Shown here in pieces: positions 44,913-55,600 of a DNA stretch of 64,000 nucleotides (position 1 is its first letter; every line of letters starts with the position of its first letter). The DNA comes from Nostoc sp. T09 (GTDB lineage: Bacteria; Cyanobacteriota; Cyanobacteriia; Cyanobacteriales; Nostocaceae): the NCBI RefSeq assembly GCF_002154695.1, contig NZ_MTAV01000027.1:1-64000 (forward strand). The letters are read 5' to 3'. The position numbers were made by a program, and so were the translations under genes. The notes below the pieces were generated by a model. That model was not told the DNA's origin, did no database searches, and saw only the letters and a program-made list of their open reading frames with translations.

Positions 44913-45591
44913 AAGACAGTGGCGGATCTGAATCCCCCACTAATTGATTCTGATTCCTGAATTCTGGCTTCTGGATTCTTCTTCAATTGAACGGACATGA
45001 TATCATTGGTTACCGCAGACAACCTTGCTTGCATCGATTCGGTGCAACCTGGTTGTTATCCTGCGGCGATCGCTTATTAATTCTAAGCTTGAGATTTTCT
45101 TAGTTGTAATTGGCATGAAATTGTTGCGATTAACATCAGCATGGCACCGATGATTTGCATGATTACGCCCGCACTAAAACCATGCCAATACTACCGCGAG
45201 CGCTAAATAATACCAATTTAAAAAATCGTTTCTTTTCAATGTCTCGATAGCTAAAAGAAAAAGGCTAGAGAGATGAGAAGCTAAAGTTACCAAGCTCTAC
45301 CGAGCTATATAGCAAATTGCAGATTTTTTTTTACAAACAGCTTGACAAAATCCCTACATACATATATATGAGATAAACTAAGTAAGTAGGTGGCAAAAAA
45401 ACAAACTCATAAATAAATATCTAAAATTTGTTTTTCGCCTATATTGAATACCCTATAGCCTAGAGCTGAACGAGTCAAAGTTGATGCTCACGCAGCGACT
45501 GAGCAGAGATTTTTCGTAACTGTTCAGGGGTAATAGCTATGGGAATGAAATGGTGTTTGTGATTACCCACATAAAATATGTGAGGTTGGTG
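44913..45591. other. Intergenic region with a possible membrane-protein relic
   Basis: On the minus strand near 45083-45160 the sequence reads MQIIGAMLMLIATISCQLQL and ends RKSQA at a stop, like the last membrane helix of a small transporter. It has no upstream partner in frame and is at best a relic. The rest is AT-rich; GAGGTTGGTG at 45582-45591 is the ribosome binding site of the next gene. Confidence 0.3.
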
Positions 45592-46530
45592 ATGAGCGAA
45601 CAATTGCATATTAACAAAAAAGCTGCTGCGTTCACTTCTGCGTCAGGAGAAAATGCTTTCCCTTCTCCTGAAAAAAGTAACAAAATCAGACTGATTCGTG
45701 ATTTTGCTCAACTTTTTCGACTACCAGTTGCTATTGTTGCAGCTTTAGCAGGCTGTGCCACAATCTATGCGCTGAATTCAGCAGCTACATTACAGCAATA
45801 TCTATTAACGGCAACTATTTTAGTTTGTACACACTCTGCGGCTTGTGCGATCAATGACTATTGGGATGTGGATAAAGATTGCATAGATCATCCCGAAAGA
45901 CCACTCCCATCTGGCCGCCTTTCACCCGCTCAAGTTTGGTGGACGGCTTTGATTTTGTTTATCGGTGCGGCGATCGCGGCCATTCCTTTAGGAATCTCTT
46001 GCTTGCTTTTGGTAATTGTGAGTTCCATCTTGCTCTGGAATTACTCCCATATACTACTCCAAAGCGGTATTTTCGCGAATTTCATTGTGGCAACGATCAC
46101 TGCGGCGATAATTTTTCTGGGTAGTTTGGTTGGAGATCGACCTTTAGCAATGCTTTACCCAATCTGGTTCCTATTCTTCTATATATTAGCTAAGGAAATT
46201 ATCTGGGATTTACACGATACACCAGGCGATCGCAGTCAGGGAATTGTCACAATTGCCAATAGCTGGGGAAAGGAAACAGCTTTTTGGATTGCTTGGGGAT
46301 TAATTACCACGTTGATTGTGTCCATTCCAATAGCACTGCTACTATTGCCGATGGCACATCCCCTCTTATTTTTAGCCTTCTCCACAGTGATGATGCTGAT
46401 TGTAACCATCGCACTGTCACGCTATCAACAGCAAGATAGCGTGAGTGCTTACGAAGGATTTGTCTTTTGGGATCGTATTGGAATGCTCTTGGGAATATTA
46501 GGGCTGTTAGGGACGGCTCCAGCATTGTAA
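45592..46530 (+). CDS. UbiA family prenyltransferase
   Basis: An integral membrane enzyme that attaches a polyprenyl chain to an aromatic or glycerol acceptor. The two Asp-rich Mg-diphosphate motifs are visible: NDYWDVDKDCIDHPERPLPS near residues 87-106 and DLHDTPGDRSQG near residue 210. Eight or nine hydrophobic helices surround them. I chose ATG 45592 (MSEQLHI) because GAGGTTGGTG precedes it; the frame is open from 45550. Sequence style recalls geranylgeranyl-glycerol-phosphate or homogentisate type transferases, and the acceptor is not certain. Products could include tocopherol, quinone or archaeal-like lipids. Confidence 0.85.
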   Translation: MSEQLHINKKAAAFTSASGENAFPSPEKSNKIRLIRDFAQLFRLPVAIVAALAGCATIYALNSAATLQQYLLTATILVCTHSAACAINDYWDVDKDCIDHPERPLPSGRLSPAQVWWTALILFIGAAIAAIPLGISCLLLVIVSSILLWNYSHILLQSGIFANFIVATITAAIIFLGSLVGDRPLAMLYPIWFLFFYILAKEIIWDLHDTPGDRSQGIVTIANSWGKETAFWIAWGLITTLIVSIPIALLLLPMAHPLLFLAFSTVMMLIVTIALSRYQQQDSVSAYEGFVFWDRIGMLLGILGLLGTAPAL

Positions 46531-46627
46531 CTTGAGGGGTATTGGGGTTACATGGGTTTGCCCTAACAGTCTCAAAAACCCAACTTTCTTAAGATGTCAG
46601 AGTAAACCAGGTCACAATTTTTATTCT

Positions 46628-46760
46628 AGGACTTACGCAAAAAACCTCTCAAACTCTTATTTGTCTGTGTCCTCTGTGGTACCCTACTCTTCGAGAACGG
46701 CTTCGCCGAACGGGAAGCCACTTCGTGTCTACGTTTTTCTGTTACCCAAGCGTAAGTCCT
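46628..46760. mobile_element. MITE-like element with AGGACTTACGC ends
   Basis: The element is 133 bases long, bounded by AGGACTTACGC (46628-46638) and its exact reverse complement GCGTAAGTCCT (46750-46760). The inside carries a GC-rich stem-forming stretch (GAACGGCTTCGCCGAACGG) and no reading frame. One more half-end, GCGTAAGTCCT, lies near 12012. Non-coding length and terminal inverted repeats fit a miniature inverted-repeat element mobilised by an IS elsewhere. Confidence 0.6.
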
Positions 46761-46838
46761 GTCTTCCTTTTTTGCTACAGCTTCTTACTTACGGGCTTTT
46801 TCTGCCGAAAACTAGATATTTTTTAAAAGACTGAGATT

Positions 46839-47705
46839 TTAGCTAGATTTTTGAGCATCCCTAACTAATTTATCTAACTCCTGTTGCATTTGGATATGAA
46901 CTAATTCATAACAAGCATTCACATAGTCGCGATCTCTAGCTGCATCTTTGCCATATCGTTCAAAAATAATTGGTTGGCAGACACGAGTATGAATTTGCAC
47001 AGGCAGAGGAATATTAGGTAGTGGACCAATAGACAAGCCCCAAGGTAAACCTAAGTATATTGGAAAGACTCCTGGGTCTATTTGATATAACCACGGCAAT
47101 CCCCAATTATGCAATTGTTTTACTAAATCATAACAGTCAAATAAAACTATCAAGGTATCATGAGCGCCTACTGATATCAAAGGAATAATAGGAACTTCTT
47201 GTTTTAAAGCTAGCTTGATAAAGCCCTTATGACCTGCAAAATTAATTTTATAGCGTTGGCTGTGAGGGCGAAACATATCATATTGTCCGCCTGGATATAC
47301 GAGAACGCTAGCACCTAGATCAAAAGCAGCACTAGCCATTTTTGGATGTGCGACAATGGCTCCTAGTTTCTGAGCTAGTTCGGCTATTTTGGGACTTACC
47401 TTCCAAGCGGAAGGATGCATTAAACCATAAACCAAACGCTTAGTTCCAAATCTAGAAAACCAATCGTACATCATCATTATCAGGTCGGGAGAAGCCATTC
47501 CCCCATTATGAGAGCCAACTAGTAGTACCTTTCCTTCTGTTGGTATATGATGCCATCCATCAGTTTTTACTTGAAAGTAGTAACGGTAAAACCATTCCCA
47601 TACAGGCATTAACATCTCAATAAACTGAGCATCTCGCTGTGTTAATGACCAACCTGGTATACAGGCAGATACATTCTTCGACTTTCCAAACAAATCATTG
47701 GTCAT
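46839..47705 (-). CDS. PlsC-like lysophospholipid/glycerolipid acyltransferase
   Basis: A 288-residue membrane-associated acyltransferase. The His-x4-Asp catalytic motif appears as SHNGGMASPD (residues 71-80), and VLVYPGGQYDMFRP matches the glycerol-phosphate binding loop. TEGKVLLVG precedes the motif as usual. It resembles the TMEM68/DGAT-like branch, so the acceptor may be lysophosphatidate, a glycolipid or a wax precursor. AAGGA precedes the ATG. It is convergent with the UbiA gene; the MITE lies between them. Confidence 0.85.
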   Translation of the reverse strand: MTNDLFGKSKNVSACIPGWSLTQRDAQFIEMLMPVWEWFYRYYFQVKTDGWHHIPTEGKVLLVGSHNGGMASPDLIMMMYDWFSRFGTKRLVYGLMHPSAWKVSPKIAELAQKLGAIVAHPKMASAAFDLGASVLVYPGGQYDMFRPHSQRYKINFAGHKGFIKLALKQEVPIIPLISVGAHDTLIVLFDCYDLVKQLHNWGLPWLYQIDPGVFPIYLGLPWGLSIGPLPNIPLPVQIHTRVCQPIIFERYGKDAARDRDYVNACYELVHIQMQQELDKLVRDAQKSS

Positions 47706-48216
47706 ATAGCCGTCCTTAAAAATTTAATTTACTCACAGACAATCCTAATTTTATTTGCATATTTATTTTATTAATGTAAAAGCTGAGATTTGGATTTTAG
47801 ATAATATTTTAACTGGGATAAGTTGAAAGCGTTATTTTATAACTCCTGAGATAGATAAATATTATCCCAAGCGGTCGAGGAAAATTAGCTTCTAAGATGT
47901 AGTAATAGTTTTTGCTACTTTATTAAATCTGATACTAAGTACTTAGAGAAATTAAATCGCTTAAAAAGCAAATTACGGACGAAAAAGCCTGAAAGGCTTA
48001 TCTGTTGATGTTGGTGCAGCAATCGCAATACTTTGGAATTGGTGAGATTGGACGTCGTAGCAAAGTAGATACAAAGCACTTTATTCAAAGCAGAATAAGT
48101 ACCCTGTGGTTCAGCTATGAATGATGAAATCGTCTATAAGGATGAGGCTTTTACTTCAATGCTCCGCTTAAATGTAACTGCATTAACGTAAGAGTTGCAG
48201 CTATGACATCAAAACT
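47706..48216. other. Intergenic region between divergent genes
   Basis: About 510 bases, mostly AT-rich, should hold two divergent promoters. A small stem AAGCCTGAAAGGCTT lies at about 47985-48000. No gene or RNA was recognised. Confidence 0.35.
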
Positions 48217-50280
48217 ATGAAAACTGAACCAAGTATCACTAAAGATTCCAATACGCCTAAAATGGAGTCTCAAAAAAATAGATGGCGGACTATTGGCATA
48301 CTGTTATTTTTAGTTATTTTTGTTAGCTTCTTCGGCTACAGACTAGAATTTGTTTTAGGTAAAACTCCCAGTATAGATAAGACTTTTACACCTGTGACAC
48401 AGGCTGCACCTCAAGAAGTTGGTTCTTATGATGTTTTGGGATATGCGATTAATAAGGAAGAGGCAACACGTTTACTAGAGACAGAAGATGGACGCAAACA
48501 ACTATCTCCTGAAAATGGGGCGTTTGCTGTCACAGAAGAAACTTTAAAGCTGGGGCGGGATGCTTTTTACTCGGAAACTTTTGGTAATGAAATTTTCCAA
48601 ACTGATGTAGTTGGAGCACTGAACGGCCCGATTAATCTGATCACCGTGGGTCAGGCGATCGCAAAACTTGGCGGTAAGCATACAACCAATCTCCAAATCC
48701 CCATCAATGAAGATGTGACAATTGGTGGACGCAATTTTAAAGCAGGCACATTGTTGAATACAGGATTAGACGTACCTGCAAATTCCCTTGTACCACTAGG
48801 TATGCGTGCCAGCCTGACTAAAGGTAAGTTGAGATTTGGTATTACCTGTGCTTTATGTCACGCCACAGTTGACAGGGAAAGTGGACGCATCTTAGAAGGC
48901 GCACCAAACAATGACGTGAATACAGGTTTGGTTCTGGCATTTGCCACTAATTCCGCAGCTATGTTTCGTCAAACAGATGTCAATCCTACTCAAATTCCGG
49001 TGGGAGAACATACTTACATCAACGCTGATGGTGAAGAATCCCGCTTACCAGATGCTAAAGCTGTAGAGGATGCAGTTGATGCCAAACTACTAACTTGGCC
49101 ACCGGGAAACTTTGATTCTACTGGCACTTTAGTAAACAATCCCTCACAAAATCCCTCATCTTATACTTTTGATGCCTGGCCTTACGGTTGGAGTGGTCAT
49201 TCGGCAATTGTTTGGTTTCATGGTTTGACTACCTTAAATAGCAACGTCCACGCCACTAATTCAGACGCGACAAATGGCGCTGATGGAAGTCAATCTTTAT
49301 TAGGAATTGATAAAGAAACCTATTTAGGCATAATTCTGCAAAACGCAGCAAATCCAGGTTTTAGATTACCTGAAGGTGCAAAACCATCAGAATTTTTTGA
49401 CAAAATCGATCCCACACCCGGAGAACCTGCAATTAATGAAGTGATTCGGATGCCTGGATATCCCAAAGGTTCGCCGTTCATGTTGGATGGATTAATGGCA
49501 TCTTCCCCCGACTTCCCCGTTGGCGAACAGCTTAATGCGATGTCTGCTTGGCAGAATACTCTAGCTCCACCACCCATTCAAGTAAGTGATGTTGCTACTC
49601 TACAAAAAGGCGCTGCTGTATTTACTCGTGCTGGCTGCATTGAGTGTCATAGTGGACGCTACTTTACTAATCATGATGTGATTGCCCAAAACGAGATTGG
49701 GACTCAACCATCACGGGCCCCTACATTAGCACCATTCGCTAAGAACTTCATTACACCCGAAACTTATCCCAACAGTATCTCTGTGCCCTTACCGTCTAAT
49801 CCTCCGGTGTTAGAAGTTTCTACAGATATTACGCCACAAAAAGCACAACAGTTAGCTTTTGGCATGAATAATCCCGCCGGCGGTTATAAAGTACCAAGCT
49901 TGATTGGGCTTTATTTAACTGCGCCTTATTTACATGATGGTGGGGTGGCTGCTAGTGCCGCAGCACTCAAGCAAGATGAGCAGGACGGACATTTTGTAGT
50001 CGCAAATCCTGAGCAACTTGGTATGGTTGGCACATTAATGCAAAATATTTTACCCGACCCAGAGGCAAGTTTACGCGTGTTGGTTGACCGCAATCTTCGT
50101 GAAGCGACAGTTGCAGCTAACCAAGCTAATTCAGATTTGCAAAAGTCAAATGTAGACGGTCGTGGACACGCTTATTGGGTAGATAAAGAAGCTGGCTTTA
50201 CCACTCAAGAACAAACAGATTTAATACAATTCCTCCTCAGTTTGGACGATCAGCCAGAAGTTTTACCCAATTCACGTTAA
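48217..50280 (+). CDS. Di-heme c-type cytochrome, large (RoxA/MauG-like)
   Basis: A 687-residue protein with two heme c sites: CALCH at residues 211-215 and CIECH at 474-478. A single N-terminal hydrophobic segment (IGILLFLVIFVSFFGY) suggests export with membrane anchoring. Length and wide heme spacing recall the RoxA/MauG di-heme oxygenase and peroxidase families, but the match is by architecture only. PYLHDGGVAAS near residue 575 resembles the di-heme peroxidase 'tail' motif. Its substrate is unknown; oxidation of a polymer, peroxide or sugar is conceivable. A small gene follows 12 bases later, probably in the same transcript. Confidence 0.8.
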   Translation: MKTEPSITKDSNTPKMESQKNRWRTIGILLFLVIFVSFFGYRLEFVLGKTPSIDKTFTPVTQAAPQEVGSYDVLGYAINKEEATRLLETEDGRKQLSPENGAFAVTEETLKLGRDAFYSETFGNEIFQTDVVGALNGPINLITVGQAIAKLGGKHTTNLQIPINEDVTIGGRNFKAGTLLNTGLDVPANSLVPLGMRASLTKGKLRFGITCALCHATVDRESGRILEGAPNNDVNTGLVLAFATNSAAMFRQTDVNPTQIPVGEHTYINADGEESRLPDAKAVEDAVDAKLLTWPPGNFDSTGTLVNNPSQNPSSYTFDAWPYGWSGHSAIVWFHGLTTLNSNVHATNSDATNGADGSQSLLGIDKETYLGIILQNAANPGFRLPEGAKPSEFFDKIDPTPGEPAINEVIRMPGYPKGSPFMLDGLMASSPDFPVGEQLNAMSAWQNTLAPPPIQVSDVATLQKGAAVFTRAGCIECHSGRYFTNHDVIAQNEIGTQPSRAPTLAPFAKNFITPETYPNSISVPLPSNPPVLEVSTDITPQKAQQLAFGMNNPAGGYKVPSLIGLYLTAPYLHDGGVAASAAALKQDEQDGHFVVANPEQLGMVGTLMQNILPDPEASLRVLVDRNLREATVAANQANSDLQKSNVDGRGHAYWVDKEAGFTTQEQTDLIQFLLSLDDQPEVLPNSR

Positions 50281-50292
50281 CTAACAATAGAC

Positions 50293-50532
50293 ATGGAAAG
50301 AGAAATTAGAGATTCAGATGGAATTACATGGACTTGTATTCAAGCATTTTCAGGCCTTTCTGATAACTCGGAAGCTCAAGATGCAGCTCAAGTTAAAGGA
50401 GAACCAGATACTTACTGGGTTGTCTGCACTCCCAGTGGCGGCGCACAGTCTGTTCGGCTGAAGTTAAAGGGTGACTGGGAAGAAGAATACTCTGATGAGG
50501 CGTTACTCAAGGAAATTAAAACCCACCAATAA
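50293..50532 (+). CDS. Small hypothetical protein downstream of the cytochrome
   Basis: A 79-residue soluble acidic protein (EREIRDSDGITWTCIQAFSG, SVRLKLKGDWEEEYSDEALL). It is probably an all-beta domain with a C-terminal helix. It starts 12 bases after the di-heme cytochrome and so is likely co-transcribed. I do not recognise the family. It has no signal peptide although its neighbour is exported, which makes a direct partnership uncertain. Confidence 0.7.
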   Translation: MEREIRDSDGITWTCIQAFSGLSDNSEAQDAAQVKGEPDTYWVVCTPSGGAQSVRLKLKGDWEEEYSDEALLKEIKTHQ

Positions 50533-50621
50533 TTAACGTTGGGCATCTTGCCTCTCCGAAAAATTACGGTCAGATATGATGCTCATCTCGTATTTAAGCA
50601 ACAGAGAACTAACACTGACAT

Positions 50622-51440
50622 ATGACTAACACAGTAATTATCACAGGCGCATCGCAAGGAATTGGCAAAGCTACAGCATTATTATTTGCCCGTCATAACT
50701 ATGATGTTGTGCTGGCAGCTCGTCAACTTGACCGTTTAGAAGCTACCGCCGCAGAGATACGGGAACTTGGCCGAGAAGCGATCGCAATTTCTACAGATGT
50801 GAAAGATCCTTTACAAGTGAACAACCTGATCCAGAAGGCGATCGCTCATTTTGGTCACATAGATGTATTAATTAATAATGCAGGTATCTTTGGCTTGGGG
50901 CCTGTCGAGGATTTTAGTTTAGATGATTGGCATCAGATAATTGATACTAATTTGTGGGGTTACGTCCATACTATTAATGCCATCCTGCCCCATTTTTTAG
51001 AACGTCGCCAAGGAACCATTGTTAATGTCAGTTCTATTGGTGGTATAGAACCGATTCCTTACCAAATTCCTTATACAACCAGTAAATACGCCATAACTGG
51101 GTTGACAAAATCGCTACACGCAGAGTTATCACCTAAAGGCATTCACGTTAGCGGAATTTATCCCAGTTTTATTAGTACCCAACTGATGGAACGGGCAATC
51201 TTTCGCGGTCAGAACGAAGAAACAGCTCAGGCGCGTTCTGAATTGGTAGATAAAGCAGTTCAAACTCCTGTGCTAGAAAAGCCTGAAGATGTAGCAAAAT
51301 CAATTTGGGATGCAGTCAAGAATCAGCATTCTGATGTCATGGTAGGCACAACAAACCTTTGGCAAGCAGTTTATCACTTGTCTCCTGGCTTGATGCAGTC
51401 ACTTTTCCGGCGCGTCTTTGGTATGGAAGAACGAAGTTAA
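50622..51440 (+). CDS. Short-chain dehydrogenase/reductase
   Basis: A 272-residue classical SDR that uses NAD(P)H to reduce or oxidise an alcohol or carbonyl. The cofactor loop TGASQGIGKA (residues 7-16), the NNAG motif and the catalytic Ser, Tyr and Lys (VNVSSIGG and YTTSKYAITG) are intact. AARQLDRLE after strand two suggests NADP preference. The C-terminal extension (LSPGLMQSLFRRVFGMEE) resembles SDRs that act on lipophilic substrates. It stands alone after the cytochrome pair. Confidence 0.9.
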   Translation: MTNTVIITGASQGIGKATALLFARHNYDVVLAARQLDRLEATAAEIRELGREAIAISTDVKDPLQVNNLIQKAIAHFGHIDVLINNAGIFGLGPVEDFSLDDWHQIIDTNLWGYVHTINAILPHFLERRQGTIVNVSSIGGIEPIPYQIPYTTSKYAITGLTKSLHAELSPKGIHVSGIYPSFISTQLMERAIFRGQNEETAQARSELVDKAVQTPVLEKPEDVAKSIWDAVKNQHSDVMVGTTNLWQAVYHLSPGLMQSLFRRVFGMEERS

Positions 51441-51574
51441 ACCACGTCTACTTTGAAAACTATAGTTTTTTCTTGATCGGGCTTTGCGCCCAAATCTTAT
51501 ACTCTTCCCAGTTCCCCATGCTGCAAAAGACCGGAATACAATTCTTTTGACTTTTGACTTACTCGGCAGCAGTA

Positions 51575-51841
51575 CTAGTCCTCAGATGAAACGTTCGCTT
51601 TAATTAAACGGTGAAACAGACGGCACGGCCAAATGCAGGCTCCACAAACAGTTACGGAGGCAATGGCAACAAAAACACGCCATTTCTCCTGAAGTCGATT
51701 AGCAGACTCTGAAGGTTGCTCTTGCTGATCTTTGGTTAATTCCGGCAATGAATGAGATAGCTGGCTCGCTGTACTTACCCCTTCAATCGCTGCTCCAATT
51801 AGATAAGCTACAAGGGCAATACCTAGCCAGTGATTCATCAT
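51575..51841 (-). CDS. Small two-helix membrane protein, hypothetical
   Basis: An 88-residue protein with two hydrophobic segments (WLGIALVAYLIGAAIEG at the start and FVAIASVTVCGACIWPC near residue 60) joined by a charged, Gln- and Glu-rich loop. The last part has three Cys. Family unknown. It lies 22 bases downstream of another small gene on the same strand, so the two may form an operon. Confidence 0.55.
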   Translation of the reverse strand: MMNHWLGIALVAYLIGAAIEGVSTASQLSHSLPELTKDQQEQPSESANRLQEKWRVFVAIASVTVCGACIWPCRLFHRLIKANVSSED

Positions 51842-51863
51842 ATTGTATTGGTGAACTTTTGTA

Positions 51864-52100
51864 TTAATGATTCTCTTGCCCTAAAGATAATCGCCCTTCA
51901 GCGGTATCTCGAATTAGAGGCAATTTAGATTTTATGTAAGTATTGAGGCTACTATCTGCCTGTGCGTCGAGTCCTTGCTTAGCTTTTAATTGCTGGAGGA
52001 GCAATTGTACTAAAGCTACGTCATCAAACTGGAGTAAGGTACTGACATGAGTAGACTCGATTACAGCCCAAAGCTGTTGCATCATTTTGGCAGTGATCAT
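51864..52100 (-). CDS. Small helical hypothetical protein
   Basis: A 78-residue, mostly helical, soluble protein (MMQQLWAVIESTHVSTLLQF, DVALVQLLLQQLKAKQGLDA). AGAGG lies before the ATG and supports it. It is the upstream partner of the two-helix membrane protein gene. I do not recognise the family; similar small proteins are frequent in filamentous cyanobacteria. Confidence 0.6.
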   Translation of the reverse strand: MITAKMMQQLWAVIESTHVSTLLQFDDVALVQLLLQQLKAKQGLDAQADSSLNTYIKSKLPLIRDTAEGRLSLGQENH

Positions 52101-52634
52101 GAGCCTCTAACCTCTTAAGCTTTTCTTTATATTTGCACAATTTTCTTGTATCTGCCTAATTCTTGTTGAAGAATTGATCAATCAACACAATTACTCCAGA
52201 ATAAATACTTGAATCGCTAGAAGATCTAACCAAAGCGGCTCGATCAAGAACTGTAACTCGATTAACGATGCGCTCGTTATTTCTGGGAATGTCGATAGTT
52301 TGGGCGATCGCAACTTCTTTGGACACCAGGCTTGTAAATCAGAACCACATCACCTCAACTATATATCTGTCTGCCGTGAGCGATCGCCGTTCTCTGCTTC
52401 TTTGGACTTCCCAAAAAAAGTTTTTTCCAACTGCGGGTGTGACATTCAGCTGTAGCTTGTGTGAAACAGTGCCACTTGAACTGTTGAGTGTGCTTTTTCT
52501 GGAGTTTCAAAAATTGTCGGCACTAGAATCGAACTCACAAAAACCAGTTACAATGAAAATTCTGCAAAATTTCCAGACATGAGTTTTTCAAACATTCTGG
52601 GAAATTATTTTAGGATGCTTAGGGGACTGAAACT
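52101..52634. other. Intergenic region upstream of the SNF2 helicase
   Basis: This region is AT-rich with two HIP1-like sites. A 104-codon frame at 52268-52582 is open, but it has no good ribosome binding site or recognisable domain and is probably not a gene. The helicase promoter should lie in the last 100 bases. Confidence 0.35.
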
Positions 52635-55600
52635 ATGATTAAGCTTGGCTCACTAGTAAAGTCCTCAAATAATGCTTTGGGGATTGGAAAGGTTGTTGAC
52701 ATGACTCATGGCGATATCCTTGTTGAGTATTTCTGCTCACCAGGGCAACGCCTACAAAAATCTTTACCTTTAAATTCACTGTCTCAAGTTAAACTACAGC
52801 ACCAAACTCGATGCTATATCAAGCTAAAAAACCAGGATAAATGGATAATTGGCAGAATTTTTGCCTGGGACGAAGACATTGAAAAGTATCAGATCGATTT
52901 ACCAGATAAAAAAACTGTAATTATTACAGAACAAGAAATTTACGTCCGTTGCAATCTAGCGATCAAAGATCCTATTGAAACTTTAGCGATCAAAGGTCAC
53001 GAAACGCCTTACTTGCACGACAGAAGATTGGCTTTGCGTAAATGCTTAGTTAAGCAGCGCGCTGTTAGTCGTGGAATGACCGGATTGATTTCCGCAAATA
53101 TTAATCTTTATCCGCATCAAGTTGAAGTTGTCCGACGTGTACTGGAAGATGTAACTCAACGCTACTTATTAGCAGATGAGGGAGGACTAGGAAAAACTAT
53201 TGAAGCAGGTGTAATTCTACGTCAATATCTGCTTGATGAACCAAAAAAAGGTGCAGTGGTACTTGTTCCAGGAAATCTACTTCCACAATGGCGCAATGAA
53301 TTAGAAAAGAAATTTTATATCTCTAATTTTCCCAAACGAGTAGTAGTGCTGGCGTTTGATGATGTACATAAAATCAACCCAAAAGCGAATATTGGCTTGC
53401 TGATTATAGATGAAGCTCGCCAAATTGCAGCAATGGCTAATTCTCAGGAAACAGCAGTACGCCAGCGTTTTGAGACTTACAAACATCTGGCCCATAGAAG
53501 CGAACGTTTACTTTTATTATCTGGCAGTCCTGTTCTCAGCCATGAACAAGATTTTCTTGTGATGCTGCACTTACTTGAACCAAAAACTTATAAACTTGAT
53601 AATTTAGCGGATTTTCACGCTCAAACCCAAAGTCTCCAACTCCTTGGTCGAGTTATCCTCTCATTAAGAAAAGATACAAATCCTTCAAATATTAAAAGCA
53701 ACTTAGAACAACTGCAAAATTTATTACCTGAAGATAAGTATTTACTAAATCTAATAGAGGCTTGTCAAAATTGTTTACAAACAAACTCTAGTGAACAAGA
53801 TACAATTATTCAGGCAATTTGTACGCACATCAGTGATACTTATCGACTACACCGCCGAGTACTTTGTAACCGTCGTACTGGCGTAAAAGATGTCATATTT
53901 AATCGCCAGATTATACCTAAAGAAGAATACGATTTAGATGAGCGCTCTTTTGACATCCATGAACTGATTGAGAAATGGCGTACTGTCGCTCCTAAACAAG
54001 AGGATTATAGACGTATTTTTCTACTGTTATTCTTAGCTGCTGGTACCTGGTTAGGCATTTTAGAACAAGTAATTGCAGCACGTTTAAGTGGAATTCGTCA
54101 TCCTGAACTTATCAAAGAGTTTGGCAATGATGATGTCAATATTTTGGCTCAAACTCCAAAGTTTACTGGAGAAGAAGAGATTTTGGCATCCTTGCGACAA
54201 ATTATTGCCCAACCATCAGAAGATGGAGATCGCATTGAATTACTAAAAATTATCCTCCTATATCGTTTATCAGAAATTCTGGGACTGCAATCATTTCGTA
54301 GTAATATTAACCAACTAAGCGAGAGAATAAAACAGAGGATTCAAAGACCTATTCCAGGTGATTCTTGGCCAAAAATTGTGATATTCACTGGTTTTAAACA
54401 AAGTTGCCTAGAAATCGCTCGTTGCTTATCTATGACTTTTGGTGCAGCAAGTGTTGCTACTCATCAATCAGAACAAAGCCTTGCACAAGTTGAGAAAAAT
54501 TTAAACCAGTTTCAAAGCAACCCTAATTGTTTTATATTAGTTTGCGACTCTTCAGGCGAGCAAGGTCATAACTTTCAATTTATTGATTGGATGATTAATT
54601 TTGACATCCCTTGGGCACCCAATCAGCTAGAACAAAGAATCGGCAGAATTGACCGGATTGGTCGTTCTACAGATGTTAATTTTACTGTCTTAGTTGGCGC
54701 TGATCTAGAAGACAGTCTTCATAGTGCTTGGTATCATCTCCTTAAAGACGGACTTATTATCTTCAATCAATCAATTGCCAGTTTCCAGTTTTATATTAGT
54801 AGGAAGTTACCAGAATTAGAAACTACTCTATTTCAATCAGGTGCCAGTGGGTTATTACAAGCTACAGCAACAATTCAACAAGAAATTTCTCAGGAGGAGA
54901 TAAAACTAAGTGAAGAAAATGCTTTAGATGAGATTAATCCTCAGGAACATGGTAGTACCTATTTTCAAGAATTAGATGATTATGATAGTCAACATCTTGA
55001 AATCAAACGAGCTATGGAAGGTTGGATTACGCAGGCATTACACTTCAAATCAGTTTATAGTCCAGAATTGCAAGATGTAAATTCTTATCAAGCAACAAAG
55101 CAAACATTAATTAGTGTAGACGAATTTAAAACTCACTTTGCTAACAGTAATATAGACCAGTTTGGTACTTATAACCGCAGAGTAGCTAACCAGAATTCTG
55201 GCGTTAAGCTTTTAAGAATTGGCGAAGCATTGGTAGATTCACTCTTGAAGTATGTGGAATGGGATGACCGAGGTCAAGCTTTTGCTATTTGGCGTCAAGA
55301 TGCATCTTGGGATACTCCTAAAGGAAAGGAGTGGTTTGGTTTTCAATGTAACTATTTAGTTCAAGGCAATCTCAAAGGCGCTGAAAAAATTTTAGCAGAT
55401 TCTCAACTAGATAGTTTTCAATACAATATCTGGAAAAGGCGTGTCGATGCTTTATTTCCTCCTGTGATTAAAACTATCTTTATTGATGCTCGTTCTGAAG
55501 TTTTATGTGATGTTCAAGATGAATTACTCTTAAACATTCTACAACGTCCATATAGTAAAGATAAAAATAGCAAGGGAGCACAAGATTATAATCTGGCAAA

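Noticed and set aside
45083-45190. Minus-strand membrane-helix-like sequence ending in a stop
   Set aside because: Could be the tail of a lost transporter, but the match is a single hydrophobic helix with no further segment, so no gene or family is claimed.
52268-52582. 104-codon frame upstream of the SNF2 helicase
   Set aside because: No ribosome binding site, no domain, and a mixed composition; kept only as a note on the intergenic region.
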